From Candidatus Woesearchaeota archaeon (GTDB taxonomy: Archaea; Nanobdellota; Nanobdellia; Woesearchaeales; BM511), in assembly GCA_023266675.1 (NCBI GenBank), contig JAHFPP010000004.1, forward strand, positions 1 to 41,905: a DNA stretch of 41,905 nt, given 5' to 3'. This document shows, piece by piece, positions 1-9,810 of the stretch. The translations under genes were made by a program, and so were the position numbers. How positions within the stretch are numbered: the first letter of the stretch is position 1; each line of letters opens with the position of its first letter. Below the pieces are notes generated by a model. That model was not told the origin of the DNA and did not search any database. It was given only the letters and a program-made list of their open reading frames with translations.

Positions 1-19
1 AAAAGATTAGTTAAATGGG

Positions 20-1420
20 TTGGTGAAAAAAATGGAAATTTCAAGAGAATTATATGATCATTATGATGAAGAAAGCGTAAAATACAGAGTCGAAGACGGA
101 ATAACCGAAGAAGTAGTAAGGCAGATTTCCAAATACAAGAGTGAACCGCAGTGGATGCTTCAAAAAAGACTTGACGCATTAAATGTATTTAACAGATTGA
201 AGAATCCTGATTGGGGACCAAGCATTAAAAATCTTGATTTGTCAAAAATCACGTATTTCCTGGTGCCAGACGCAAAACAAAATGCGACCACATGGGATGA
301 TGTTCCTGAGAAAATAAAGAACACGTTTGAAAGGCTAGGAATACCTGAAGCTGAAAGAAGTTCACTTGCAGGCGTTGGCGCACAGTATGACAGCCAGGTA
401 GTATATCACCAGATAAGAGAAGACTTAAAGAAAAAAGGAGTGATATTTGAGGATATGGATGTTGCAGTTAGAGAATATCCTGACCTTGTAAAAAAGTATT
501 TCATGTCAAAATGTGTGAGCCCAAAACTTCATAAATTCGCTGCACTGCATGGCGCTGTATGGAGCGGAGGAACATTTATTTATATTCCTAAAGATTTAGA
601 AGTTGACCTGCCACTGCAGGCATATTTTAGAATGAACACTCAAGGGATGGGACAGTTTGAACACACTTTAATTGTTGTTGATGAAGGCGCAAAAGTCCAT
701 TATATTGAAGGATGCTCTGCACCGCTCTACAATTCAAGTTCAATACATGCTGGGTGTGTTGAAGTATTTGTGCATAAGAACGCCGTAATGAGATATTCTT
801 CAGTTGAAAACTGGTCAAGAAACACTTATAACCTAAATACGAAGAGAGCCATTGTTGAGGAAAACGGCTCAATGGAATGGGTTTCAGGAAATCTTGGATC
901 AGGTGTTACAATGCTTTACCCTACTAGCCTATTAGTTGCCAAAGGAGCCAAAGCAGACCACATATCAATAGCTTATGCAGGGAACGGACAAAATCAGGAC
1001 ACTGGAGCCAAAATATACCATATGGCGCCAAATACAACGAGCACTGTTAAAAACAAGAGCATAAGCAAGGATGGAGGCATCACAGCTTACCGCGGACTAA
1101 TAAAAATTATGAAGGGAGCAAAAAACAGCAAGTGCTCAGTAACATGCGATGCTTTGATGTTTGATAATAAATCGCAGTCCAACACCTACCCTGCAATTGA
1201 CGTTGAAGAAAAAGACGTTGACGTAGTTCACGAAGCAAGCGTTGGCAAAATCAGCGAAGAACAGATATTTTACCTTCAAAGCAGAGGACTAAGTCAGGAA
1301 GAAGCTGTTCAGATGATTGTTTCCGGATTTATAGAACCGCTGATAAAAGAGCTTCCACTTGAATACGCTGTTGAAATGAACAGATTAATTGAGCTTGAAA
1401 TGGAGGGAACGCTCGGATGA
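20..1420 (+). CDS. sufB: Fe-S cluster assembly scaffold protein SufB
   Basis: 466 aa; SufB/SufD family sequence with VDEGAKVHYIEGCSAP and C-terminal EEQIFYLQSRGLSQEEA motifs; first gene of a SUF operon. True start may be the internal ATG. Confidence 0.95.
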   Translation: MVKKMEISRELYDHYDEESVKYRVEDGITEEVVRQISKYKSEPQWMLQKRLDALNVFNRLKNPDWGPSIKNLDLSKITYFLVPDAKQNATTWDDVPEKIKNTFERLGIPEAERSSLAGVGAQYDSQVVYHQIREDLKKKGVIFEDMDVAVREYPDLVKKYFMSKCVSPKLHKFAALHGAVWSGGTFIYIPKDLEVDLPLQAYFRMNTQGMGQFEHTLIVVDEGAKVHYIEGCSAPLYNSSSIHAGCVEVFVHKNAVMRYSSVENWSRNTYNLNTKRAIVEENGSMEWVSGNLGSGVTMLYPTSLLVAKGAKADHISIAYAGNGQNQDTGAKIYHMAPNTTSTVKNKSISKDGGITAYRGLIKIMKGAKNSKCSVTCDALMFDNKSQSNTYPAIDVEEKDVDVVHEASVGKISEEQIFYLQSRGLSQEEAVQMIVSGFIEPLIKELPLEYAVEMNRLIELEMEGTLG

Positions 1421-2631
1421 ATTCGTTTTTAAAAGAACTCCCAAAACAAATTCATGACAGGATGAATGAGAAAGGAATTCATGATGAGCGAATAAAAAGC
1501 TTGAATGAATTCTTGAAAGTGAAAAGTGAAAATTTAAGTCACGGGTTGAATATAAAAACTAATCTGGAAAAGATAGATTACTCAGATATACTTAAGGAAG
1601 GAGAGAAAAATTTCAGTTATTCACACAAAAACCTTCTTGGCAAAGATATAACCATACTGAATCTTGATGAGTTTGCATCTACAGAAAAGATATCTGATAA
1701 CCAAAAAAAAACAATATTTGACAAGATATCTGCTCAGTGGAATAAAAAATTGGATAAGATAGACCTTTTGCACTGCGCCCTTTCTGAAGTTAGAGTGATA
1801 ATATTTAAAGACGGTTTAAAGCTAAAAGATACATTTGAATTAGGAAATGTGGTTTCTGGAAACAGCTATAATCACGTTATTATAATCGTTGGAAACAATT
1901 CAGATGTAAATATAATGATAAGAAATAATACAGATAATAAGGAAATTGTGAAATCCAAAGACGGCACGGAAAAGATAATTACTGATTGTACAGATATATT
2001 TATTGGTGATAATTCCAAAAGCAGTATTGTTGAGTTCAGAAATCTAAGTTTAAAACATTTTGTTTATGGTAAAAAATTTTTATATTTGAATGATAATGCT
2101 GTTGCAAACTGGGTAGGAATAGACAAGGATTCAAAGATTGCGATTATAAAACAGCACACAGTTCTTGAAGGAGCAAACAGCAAAAGCACAATGAGTAATA
2201 TTTTATGCGGCAAAGATTCAGAATATTTTCTTAACAATATTTCAGAGCACGCTGAAATAAACACCGAATCAATGATAAGAACAAAAGCCGGGTTAAGAAC
2301 TAGCAGGGCTGTTGTTAAAGGACTTGTGAAGATAAATGAGAATGCTGAATCAAGCGCAGGATACCAGAAATCTGATATACTTCTCATTGATGAAGAAAGC
2401 AGCGGAGTGTCAATTCCTGACTTGGAAATCCATAATGATAAGGTAAAATGCACACACGGCTCAACAATAAGCAGGATTGATGAAGAAAAAGTATTTTATC
2501 TCCAGTCAAGAGGGCTGTCAAAGAAAGAAGCCGAATCTTTGATGATAGAAGGTTTTTATGATACTGTGCTAAATGAGATTCCTGATGAAAAAATAAGAGA
2601 GGACATCAGAAACGAGGTTGTAGAGCTATGA
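1417..2631 (+). CDS. sufD: SufD-like Fe-S cluster assembly protein
   Basis: 404 aa; C-terminal HGSTISRIDEEKVFYLQSRGLSKKEAE typical of SufB/D; 4-nt overlap with sufB. Confidence 0.88.
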   Translation: MNSFLKELPKQIHDRMNEKGIHDERIKSLNEFLKVKSENLSHGLNIKTNLEKIDYSDILKEGEKNFSYSHKNLLGKDITILNLDEFASTEKISDNQKKTIFDKISAQWNKKLDKIDLLHCALSEVRVIIFKDGLKLKDTFELGNVVSGNSYNHVIIIVGNNSDVNIMIRNNTDNKEIVKSKDGTEKIITDCTDIFIGDNSKSSIVEFRNLSLKHFVYGKKFLYLNDNAVANWVGIDKDSKIAIIKQHTVLEGANSKSTMSNILCGKDSEYFLNNISEHAEINTESMIRTKAGLRTSRAVVKGLVKINENAESSAGYQKSDILLIDEESSGVSIPDLEIHNDKVKCTHGSTISRIDEEKVFYLQSRGLSKKEAESLMIEGFYDTVLNEIPDEKIREDIRNEVVEL

Positions 2632-3920
2632 TAAGAAAACTTCAGTTAATGACAAAAAAAATATCAAATTCGAAATTCACAAATAAATTCAGAAGAGAAG
2701 AGGACATTTTGCATAAATTTCAAAATAATCTTGCAAAAGATTTTCCTTTGTTAAAAAAAAGGAGGATATCATATCTGGACAGTTCTGCAACAACGCAAAA
2801 ACCGAAAATCGTCATAGACAAATTAAAAAGAGTTTATGAAATGCATAATGCGAACTCTCATCGCGGACTGTATGATATATCTGAAGAATCAACAAAAATG
2901 CTTCATGATGCCCGAAAGGTTTTTGCATATTTCATTAATGCATCAACTGAGGAAATAATTTTTACAAGAAACAGCACAGAAGCGTTGAATGGAATTGCAA
3001 ACAGTCTTGAAAGGACATTAAATTTTAAGAATAAAAATATTGTATCAACAGTGATTGAGCATCACAGTAATTTTGTTCCGTGGCAGCAGCTTAGCAAAAG
3101 AACTGGCGCCAAGTTTAGAATTGTTGATTTTGACATTTAAAAAAGCGAGTTTTCAATGATAAGCAAATATGCTGATAAGAATACATTGATATTTTCAATT
3201 ACTGGTATGAGCAATGTTACAGGATTCATTCCGGACTTAAGAAAAATAATAGATGAACTTCGTTCAATAAATAAGGATATGATAATCGTAGTTGATGCGA
3301 CGCAGCTTATTGCTCACAGAAAAATTGACGTTAAAGAGATGGATGCCGATTTTGTTGCCTTTTCAGCACACAAATTGTATGGTCCGACAGGCGTTGGTGT
3401 TCTTTACGGAAAAAAGAGCATGCTTGAAAAAATGGAGCCTTTCAGTTATGGTGGCGGAATGATAAACAAAGTTGAGTTGTATGATTCGAACTGGGCAGAA
3501 CTTCCTGATAAATTTGAAGCGGGAACAATAGACACCCCTGGAATTGTTGCATCGGCTGAAGCAATAAAGTATGTTGATGAAAAGTTTGAGTTTACAGTTA
3601 AGTATGAAGATATGCTGAAAGAATACGCTTTGAAAAAACTCAGAGAAATTAAAGAATTAAAAGTTATAGGGCATAATGAAGGGGCAAATTTTGGTCCTGT
3701 AATAAGCTTTATTGTCGACGGTGTCCATCCTCATGATTTGGCAGCGATATGCAATGAGAAAAAAGTGTGCATAAGGGCAGGGCATCACTGCTGTCAGCCA
3801 TTAATGGGAAAACTTTGTGTCGTTGCAACATCAAGAATGAGTATAGGAATGTACAATACAAGGAATGATATTGATAATCTTACTGATGCAATAAACCATG
3901 CCATAAAGGTCATAAGGTGA
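2628..3920 (+). pseudogene. sufS: SufS-type cysteine desulfurase interrupted by an in-frame TAA (3138-3140)
   Basis: Two same-frame ORFs (2628-3140 and 3156-3920) together give a full class V aminotransferase: YLDSSATTQKP, NSHRGLYDISEEST, FSAHKLYGPTGVGVLYG (PLP Lys), IRAGHHCCQPLM (active Cys). The TAA replaces one codon in FDI*KSEFSMISKY. Confidence 0.85.
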
Positions 3921-3921
3921 G

Positions 3922-4317
3922 ATGATGGAAGGATTATACCGTGAATACCTGCTTGACCATTACCATAATCCGCAGAATGTTGGAAAAATTGAGAATGCAG
4001 AGATAAAGAAGCATGATTTGAATGTAAGCTGCGGCGATGAAGTTGAGATGTTTGTAAAACTTGATGATGATAAAAAACATATAAAAGAAATAAAATTTAT
4101 TGGTCATGGATGCGTCATTTGCATGGCATCAACATCAATACTTACAGATGAATTAAAAGGAAAATCACTAAAAGAAGTCAAAGAGATGAATACTGATACA
4201 ATACTTGAGATGATTAAGCTGAAACTTACGCCGACAAGAATAAAGTGCGCAATGCTTTCGCTAGTTACAATAAAAAAAGGAATACTTGATTATGAATTAA
4301 AAAACAGTGAGGGATAA
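3922..4317 (+). CDS. sufU: SufU/NifU-N-like Fe-S scaffold protein
   Basis: 131 aa; YREYLLDHYHNPQNVGKIENA, SCGDE, GHGCVICMAS, IKCAML conserved cysteines. Confidence 0.9.
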   Translation: MMEGLYREYLLDHYHNPQNVGKIENAEIKKHDLNVSCGDEVEMFVKLDDDKKHIKEIKFIGHGCVICMASTSILTDELKGKSLKEVKEMNTDTILEMIKLKLTPTRIKCAMLSLVTIKKGILDYELKNSEG

Positions 4318-5062
4318 AATGGATGAAGTTTTTAATGTAAAAGATTTTCATGTAAATATAAAAGATAAGGAAGTTGTAAGAGGAGTTACTTTACAGCTTA
4401 AAAAAGGAGAAATCAGTGTTATCATGGGACCAAATGGTGCTGGAAAATCTTCATTTGCAAACGGACTAATGGGTCACCCAAGTTATGAAACAAAGGGGAA
4501 CATAGTTTTAGACGGCGAGGACATATCCTCATTATCTGCAGACAAGCGTTCAAAGAAAGGCTTGTTTTTGTCATTTCAGAATCCTGTTGAGATACCTGGC
4601 GTAACTGTTGCAAATTTTCTAAGGACGGCTGTTAACTCACGAAAAGAGAAAGGTGAGAAGTCAAATCCGTTAAAGTTTATGAAACTTATTAATGAGAAGA
4701 TGGAATTGCTTCACATACCTGTAAGTTTTAGTTCACGATACATAAATGAGGGGTTTTCTGGTGGAGAAAAGAAGAAGATGGAGATACTCCAGCTTGCAAT
4801 GCTTGATCCAAAAGTTGCTATACTTGACGAAACAGATTCAGGCCTTGACATTGATGCTTTAAAAAAAGTCTGTGAAAGCATAAACATACTAAAAGAGCAA
4901 AACAAAGAGTTAACATTGCTTATAATCACCCATTATCAGAAGATGCTTGACTACCTAAAGCCTGATCACGTATTTATCATGCTTGACGGAAAAATAGTAA
5001 AGAAAGGCGGCGGAGAGCTTGTGAAGCAGCTTGAAGAAGAAGGATACAAAGCATTTAGATAA
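4307..5062 (+). CDS. sufC: SufC ATPase of the SUF system
   Basis: 251 aa ABC ATPase: MGPNGAGKSSFANGLMGH Walker A, FSGGEKKKMEILQ signature, LDETDSGLDIDAL Walker B. Confidence 0.95.
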   Translation: MRDKMDEVFNVKDFHVNIKDKEVVRGVTLQLKKGEISVIMGPNGAGKSSFANGLMGHPSYETKGNIVLDGEDISSLSADKRSKKGLFLSFQNPVEIPGVTVANFLRTAVNSRKEKGEKSNPLKFMKLINEKMELLHIPVSFSSRYINEGFSGGEKKKMEILQLAMLDPKVAILDETDSGLDIDALKKVCESINILKEQNKELTLLIITHYQKMLDYLKPDHVFIMLDGKIVKKGGGELVKQLEEEGYKAFR

Positions 5063-5112
5063 CCTCTTTGAAAATGGGAGGATATTTAAACTCTTAATTA
5101 TTTTTATTTAAC

Positions 5113-6837
5113 ATGGTAAAATGGAATCTAGAGGACATATACCGGTTTAAAGATACTGAGAAGCTTATCAGCGAATTAAACAAAGAAGTTTCTGAGTTTA
5201 AAAAGTACAGGTCAAGATTAAATGACTCCCTTTCTAATAAAGTGTTTATGAAAATTGTTAAAAAGAAAGAAAGCATAATGGTTAAAGCTCATAAATTGTC
5301 AAGCTATGCTGGGCTTTCACTTAGCGAAAATACGTCTGACGGCAAGCGTATTGCCCATGAATCAAAGATATCACAGATATGCACTGAAGTTGGAAATGAG
5401 ATAATGTTTTTTAGCCTCTGGTTTAAGAGTATCAGCGATAGGAAGGCAGATTATTACATCAAGAATTCTGGAAAATACAGATATTTCTTGGAAGTTTCAC
5501 GAAAGTATAAACCTTACACATTGAATGAGAAAGAAGAAAAAATAATTAATTATAAAGACCTTAGCGGCGCTGATTCCTTAATTGGTATTTATGAGATAAT
5601 GACTAACGGGTTTACGTTTAAATGGAAAGGGAAAACAATAACACGCGAAGAGCTTTTTACAAATGTTCACAGTAAATATAGACGTGACAGAAAAGAAGCT
5701 TATGACTTGATTCTTAACCGTTACGCAGAAAATGAGACTGTATTAAGCGAGATTTACAAAGGAATAGTAACAGACTGGAATAATGAAAACGTTAAGATAA
5801 GAGGTTTTAAGACTCCAATATCGGTTAGAAATTTTGGAAACGAGCTTCCTGACGAATCTGTTGATGCGCTTTTAAAAGTTGTAAGGAAAAACTCAGGACT
5901 TTTCATGGAATATTTTGAATTAAAATCAAAAATCCTGAATGTAAAAATGGACAGATATGATATTTATATAAATTACAATGATGAAAAACCAGATTATCCT
6001 TTTGAGAAATGCAAAAAAATTGTGCTTGAAGGATATAAAGAGTTTGATAATGAGATGTATTTGAATGCAAAGAAGATTTTTGATTTAAACCATGTTCATT
6101 CTGATATAATTAAAAACAAAAGAGGAGGGGCTTTTTGTGCATCTGTTACACAGGGTGTTGCCCCTTATGTTTTTTTAAATCATGTAGGACGGCTTGAAGA
6201 TTTGTTCACAATGATGCATGAATTTGGACACGGAGTACATAATCTGCTTGCTAGCAAAAACACCGAGTTTACATGTGCAGCGCCTCTTCCTCTTGCTGAG
6301 ACCGCGTCAACATTTGGCGAGCTTCTTTTGTCCAAAAAACTTATTAGGAATGTTAGTGATGAGGAGAAGAAAGCCATACTGATAAAGCAGCTTGACGGTT
6401 TTTATGCAACGATTATAAGACAGGCGTATTTTGTGATGTTTGAGATTGAGGCGCATAAAGCGTTTTCAAAAGGCGCAACGCTTGACGAAGTCAATTTGAT
6501 TTATCTTAATAATCTTAAAGAGCAATTTGGAAAATCGATTAAAATACCTGATATATTCAAGCATGAATGGAAATACATACCGCACATTTATTTTTCGCCG
6601 TTCTATTGTTATTCATATTCTTTTGGAAACCTGCTTGTTTTGTCTTTATATAAAAAATATCTTGAAGATGGAGAAAGCTTTGTTCCAAAATACTTAAAGA
6701 TTCTTTCTTACGGAGGCTCAAAGGCGCCGGCTGACATATTAAAGGAAGTCGGTTTTGACATCACAAAAGAATCATTCTGGGAAGGCGGGTTTGATGTGAT
6801 ACGTGAAGAGATTGAAGAGCTTAAGAAACTCGTCTAA
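5113..6837 (+). CDS. pepF: M3-family oligoendopeptidase (PepF-like)
   Basis: 574 aa; zinc motif MMHEFGHGVHNLL; FYCYSYSFGNLLVLSLY C-terminal signature. Confidence 0.9.
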   Translation: MVKWNLEDIYRFKDTEKLISELNKEVSEFKKYRSRLNDSLSNKVFMKIVKKKESIMVKAHKLSSYAGLSLSENTSDGKRIAHESKISQICTEVGNEIMFFSLWFKSISDRKADYYIKNSGKYRYFLEVSRKYKPYTLNEKEEKIINYKDLSGADSLIGIYEIMTNGFTFKWKGKTITREELFTNVHSKYRRDRKEAYDLILNRYAENETVLSEIYKGIVTDWNNENVKIRGFKTPISVRNFGNELPDESVDALLKVVRKNSGLFMEYFELKSKILNVKMDRYDIYINYNDEKPDYPFEKCKKIVLEGYKEFDNEMYLNAKKIFDLNHVHSDIIKNKRGGAFCASVTQGVAPYVFLNHVGRLEDLFTMMHEFGHGVHNLLASKNTEFTCAAPLPLAETASTFGELLLSKKLIRNVSDEEKKAILIKQLDGFYATIIRQAYFVMFEIEAHKAFSKGATLDEVNLIYLNNLKEQFGKSIKIPDIFKHEWKYIPHIYFSPFYCYSYSFGNLLVLSLYKKYLEDGESFVPKYLKILSYGGSKAPADILKEVGFDITKESFWEGGFDVIREEIEELKKLV

Positions 6838-6879
6838 TTAAACGATATAGATATAAATTAAGTATTAATACTTGAGTCT

Positions 6880-7656
6880 ATGATGCCGGTTATTTTTGTT
6901 GGACATGGAAGCCCTATGAATGCTATTGAAGAGAATGAGTTTTCTAGAAAGTGGAGAGAACTTGGGAAAGTTTTACCTAAGCCAAAAGCAATTGTCTGCG
7001 TTTCAGCGCACTGGGAAACAGAAGGAAAATTTGTTACAGCGATGGACGCTCCAAAGACTATTCATGATTTTGGAGGATTTCCAAAAGAGCTTTATGAAGC
7101 AAGGTATCCTGCAAAAGGAAATTTGAAGCTTGCAAAAGAGATTGAGAAAAAAGGAATATCGCTTGACAATGATTGGGGTCTTGACCATGGATGCTGGTCT
7201 GTTTTAATTCAGATGTATCCAAAAGCTGACATACCTGTCGTTCAGGTAAGCCTTGATTATAATCTTAATTCAATAGAACACTATAAACTTGCCAAGAAAT
7301 TATTATTTTTGCGCGAAAAAGATGTTTTAATAATTTGCAGCGGAAACATGGTCCATAACCTTTCGCTTGTTGAATTCAGGACTGACTTTAATGAAAGCTT
7401 TGGGTTTGAATGGGCAAAGCATGCAAATGAATTATTCAAGAAACTAATAATTGAAGGACGCCACGAAGAGCTTGTAGAGTATGATAAACTTGGAAGTGAA
7501 GTCTCGCTTGCAATTAACTCAGCCGAGCATTATCTTCCTATGCTTTACGCGCTTTCATTAAAACATGAAGGCGATAAAATAACGTTTTTCAACGACAAAC
7601 TCATTGCAGGTTCAATCTCAATGACATCGTTTATTCTCAGTGAGAGGAAGTATTGA
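6880..7656 (+). CDS. LigB-family extradiol dioxygenase (4,5-DOPA dioxygenase-like)
   Basis: 258 aa; MPVIFVGHGSPMNAI, ICVSAHWETEG, DHGCWSVLIQMYP, CSGNMVHNL motifs. Confidence 0.88.
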   Translation: MMPVIFVGHGSPMNAIEENEFSRKWRELGKVLPKPKAIVCVSAHWETEGKFVTAMDAPKTIHDFGGFPKELYEARYPAKGNLKLAKEIEKKGISLDNDWGLDHGCWSVLIQMYPKADIPVVQVSLDYNLNSIEHYKLAKKLLFLREKDVLIICSGNMVHNLSLVEFRTDFNESFGFEWAKHANELFKKLIIEGRHEELVEYDKLGSEVSLAINSAEHYLPMLYALSLKHEGDKITFFNDKLIAGSISMTSFILSERKY

Positions 7657-7694
7657 AAAATTATTATTAGAAAAGATTTAAAAAAAATAAGAGA

Positions 7695-7967
7695 TTAACA
7701 GCATTTATGTCCTTCTTCACCTCTTTTGGTTCCGTCCATAAAAAGGAAGTATGCCTTGACCTGATCCTCTTTTGATTTTGGAAACAAGTCTTTGATTAGC
7801 TTAATTAAGTCGTCATGCTTCATGTCTGTTTTTTTGAAGTTTTCCCAGATTTTGTCGTATTCTTTCTCTGTAACTTTAAATTCGTCTGCTATTGTTTTTT
7901 CTTTTTTTGGTTTTGTCTTTTTAGTTTCTTTTTTCATTGTTTTTCCTCGTTTGTAAGTTATTATCAA
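7695..7967 (-). CDS. Small Lys-rich hypothetical protein ending in HKCC
   Basis: 90 aa ORF with codon bias like its neighbours and no overlap with other genes; Lys-rich N-terminus. Confidence 0.55.
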   Translation of the reverse strand: MIITYKRGKTMKKETKKTKPKKEKTIADEFKVTEKEYDKIWENFKKTDMKHDDLIKLIKDLFPKSKEDQVKAYFLFMDGTKRGEEGHKCC

Positions 7968-8020
7968 ATAATCCTTAATAAATAAGTTTGTTTTAAGAGT
8001 AGAAGATATTGATGAAAAAA

Positions 8021-8263
8021 TTATTTATTTAGCTTATTTTTAAGCGATATCTCTTCCTTCGCTTCAGCTTTCATCAGGAAATACAACGTTGGCATAAGAA
8101 CTAATAGTCCAAGAATAATTATTATCATCCATAATGGTTGAAGATACAGATAATATGAAGCTAGTACTAGACCAATTCCAACACCAATCATCAGTTTGCT
8201 AGTCAATAGCAAGATAAATTGAAGTACAGATATTTCTTTTCTGATTATCTTCTTGTTTAGCAT
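8021..8263 (-). CDS. Small two-TM membrane protein
   Basis: 80 aa with two hydrophobic segments. Confidence 0.5.
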   Translation of the reverse strand: MLNKKIIRKEISVLQFILLLTSKLMIGVGIGLVLASYYLYLQPLWMIIIILGLLVLMPTLYFLMKAEAKEEISLKNKLNK

Positions 8264-8338
8264 GTTATTCTCTAATGTCTGATATTATTTAAATATATCT
8301 TTTTTAAGACTATTTAGAAATTAAAAATAAAAAAATAC

Positions 8339-8410
8339 GCCTTCAACCAGGCTCGAACTGGTGACCTTGCGGTTAACAGCCGCACGCTCTACCTACTGAG
8401 CTATGAAGGC
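8339..8410 (-). tRNA. tRNA-Asn (GUU)
   Basis: Reverse complement GCCTTCATAGCTCAGTAGGTAGAGCGTGCGGCTGTTAACCGCAAGGTCACCAGTTCGAGCCTGGTTGAAGGC: 7-bp acceptor stem, D arm, anticodon loop CTGTTAA, T loop GTTCGAGCC. Confidence 0.97.
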
Positions 8411-8529
8411 CTCGTAGATTTAATTGTTAAAAATTCGCAGCATTTTATAAACATTTCGAATAATGAAACATAAAATTGAGTATATATTTATAAACTTTAG
8501 ACTTCACCGTTAGTATTAGGTGATATTTT

Positions 8530-8949
8530 TTGAGTATTTTAAAGAAAGTTATTGACAGTCTTTTTAGCAGCAGCAAAAATTATGAATCAAAGGAGACTAA
8601 AGTAAAACCAAATGTTTCAAGAGAGTTATCGCTTGATAAAGTTAGAAAAGAAGCTGGCGCGCATCTTGAAAAAGAGCTGTTAAAAACAAAAACTGAAGAA
8701 AACAGAAACCCTTTGGAGCGTATTGTAAGCAAAGAGGAAGTTAACTGGAAAGCCCATGAAGAAGGTGAAGACCATCAGCGAAGAGAAGTTGAAAAGATTG
8801 TCGGCGCGTCTTATGGACAGCATGATACCTTTAATCATCACGAAGATGAAGCGTCTCACCAGGCTTATCTTACACATAATAATAGAGGAGGCGAAAGGCA
8901 TTACAATTCGTCTTCAAATCAAAGAGATGTTTATAATAATCAACACTAA
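8530..8949 (+). CDS. Hypothetical His/Glu-rich hydrophilic protein
   Basis: 139 aa with TTG start preceded by GGTGAT and an upstream TATA-like tatttataaa; C-terminus rich in H/N/E. Confidence 0.5.
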   Translation: MSILKKVIDSLFSSSKNYESKETKVKPNVSRELSLDKVRKEAGAHLEKELLKTKTEENRNPLERIVSKEEVNWKAHEEGEDHQRREVEKIVGASYGQHDTFNHHEDEASHQAYLTHNNRGGERHYNSSSNQRDVYNNQH

Positions 8950-9002
8950 ACGTCTAATCAGTTCTTTATAATTTAAGTTAATTCTAGGAAGATTTAAGCT
9001 TG

Positions 9003-9240
9003 CACTGGACTAACTCTTTTGCCAGTTAGAAGCTATGTTAAGGACTAGTTCTCTGACGATAAATAGTCCGAACTGAATAATTGTTAAGAAAGTAGCACTG
9101 GACATTTAATTTTGTCGTCGATAAAATTTAATTATGTTAAAAGTTAGTATGAAATAAAATGGACTATTTATTGAGGATAAATAGGCCGTGTTTTTGGTTG
9201 AGGTTTTTCTTAAAAACGTCACTGGACACGCTTGCGTGAG
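9003..9240. repeat. Interspersed short repeats with hairpins (CACTGGAC x3; GGACTA...TAG(T/G)CC x2)
   Basis: CACTGGAC at 9003, 9096 and 9220; related hairpins at about 9042-9069 and 9161-9187; CACGCTTGCGTG inverted repeat at 9226-9237. Confidence 0.6.
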
Positions 9241-9241
9241 G

Positions 9242-9249
9242 TATATAAA
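9242..9249 (+). promoter_or_regulatory. Archaeal box A (TATA) for the 205-aa-ORF gene
   Basis: TATATAAA ends about 23 nt before ATG at 9272, a spacing consistent with a leaderless archaeal transcript. Confidence 0.6.
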
Positions 9250-9271
9250 CCAAATTAGTCTCATATTATTT

Positions 9272-9805
9272 ATGAAACCGAAGATATCAATTGACACGCC
9301 AATATCTGAGCTTACAGTTAGACGATACGAAAAACCGTATAATCTCTCAAGAAGGGAACTTGTTAGAAAACTCTGTCTTTCAATTGGGATTTTGCAGCCT
9401 GGTGATTCAAGGGATGTAATTGTTGATCTACTTTATGTCATGCTTGAGGCTAAGATGGAATCAAAGGTATTGTCATCTGAGGAGATTACACGTCTTGTCA
9501 TTGAACTTCGAAAAGCAGAGAGTCTTGAACTTAATGGCGTTGCAGGCTCAAACATACGGCGCCAGCTAAAACGGCTGCGTGAAGTGCATATTGTTGAAAA
9601 AGTAAAAAACAACTATAGGATTACAGAATTTCTTGGTTTAAAGGCTAATTTTGACGAGAAGATAATGAAATACATGCTTCCAAGCATTCTTGAGCGTGTG
9701 CGTGAGTATTTTGATAAAGTTGATGAAGTTTTTGCTAATAAGAATGAGATTAAATCAATGAATGCTAATATTGAAAAGAATAGTTCAAATGTTATTAAAG
9801 CATGA
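9272..9805 (+). CDS. Hypothetical HTH-containing protein
   Basis: ORF 9188-9805; ATG at 9272 preferred because of TATA placement. wHTH-like VAGSNIRRQLKRLREVHIVEKVKNNYRITEFL. Confidence 0.65.
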   Translation: MKPKISIDTPISELTVRRYEKPYNLSRRELVRKLCLSIGILQPGDSRDVIVDLLYVMLEAKMESKVLSSEEITRLVIELRKAESLELNGVAGSNIRRQLKRLREVHIVEKVKNNYRITEFLGLKANFDEKIMKYMLPSILERVREYFDKVDEVFANKNEIKSMNANIEKNSSNVIKA

Positions 9806-9810
9806 TTTGA

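Noticed and set aside
627-872. Antisense ORFs opposite clear genes (for example 627-872, 2064-2453, 14374-14688, 18552-18830, 20019 region, 23630-24196)
   Set aside because: They lie opposite strongly supported CDSs, have no recognisable domains, and are explained by codon bias of the sense gene.
3138-3140. Recoding of the sufS stop as selenocysteine or pyrrolysine
   Set aside because: The codon is TAA, not TGA or TAG, and the position is not a catalytic Cys.
8503-8523. Possible SD-sequestering hairpin TCACC...GGTGA before the 8530 ORF, and a similar CTCAC..GTGA before purA
   Set aside because: Upstream TATA positions imply the transcript starts at or after the 5' arm, so the hairpin may not be transcribed intact.
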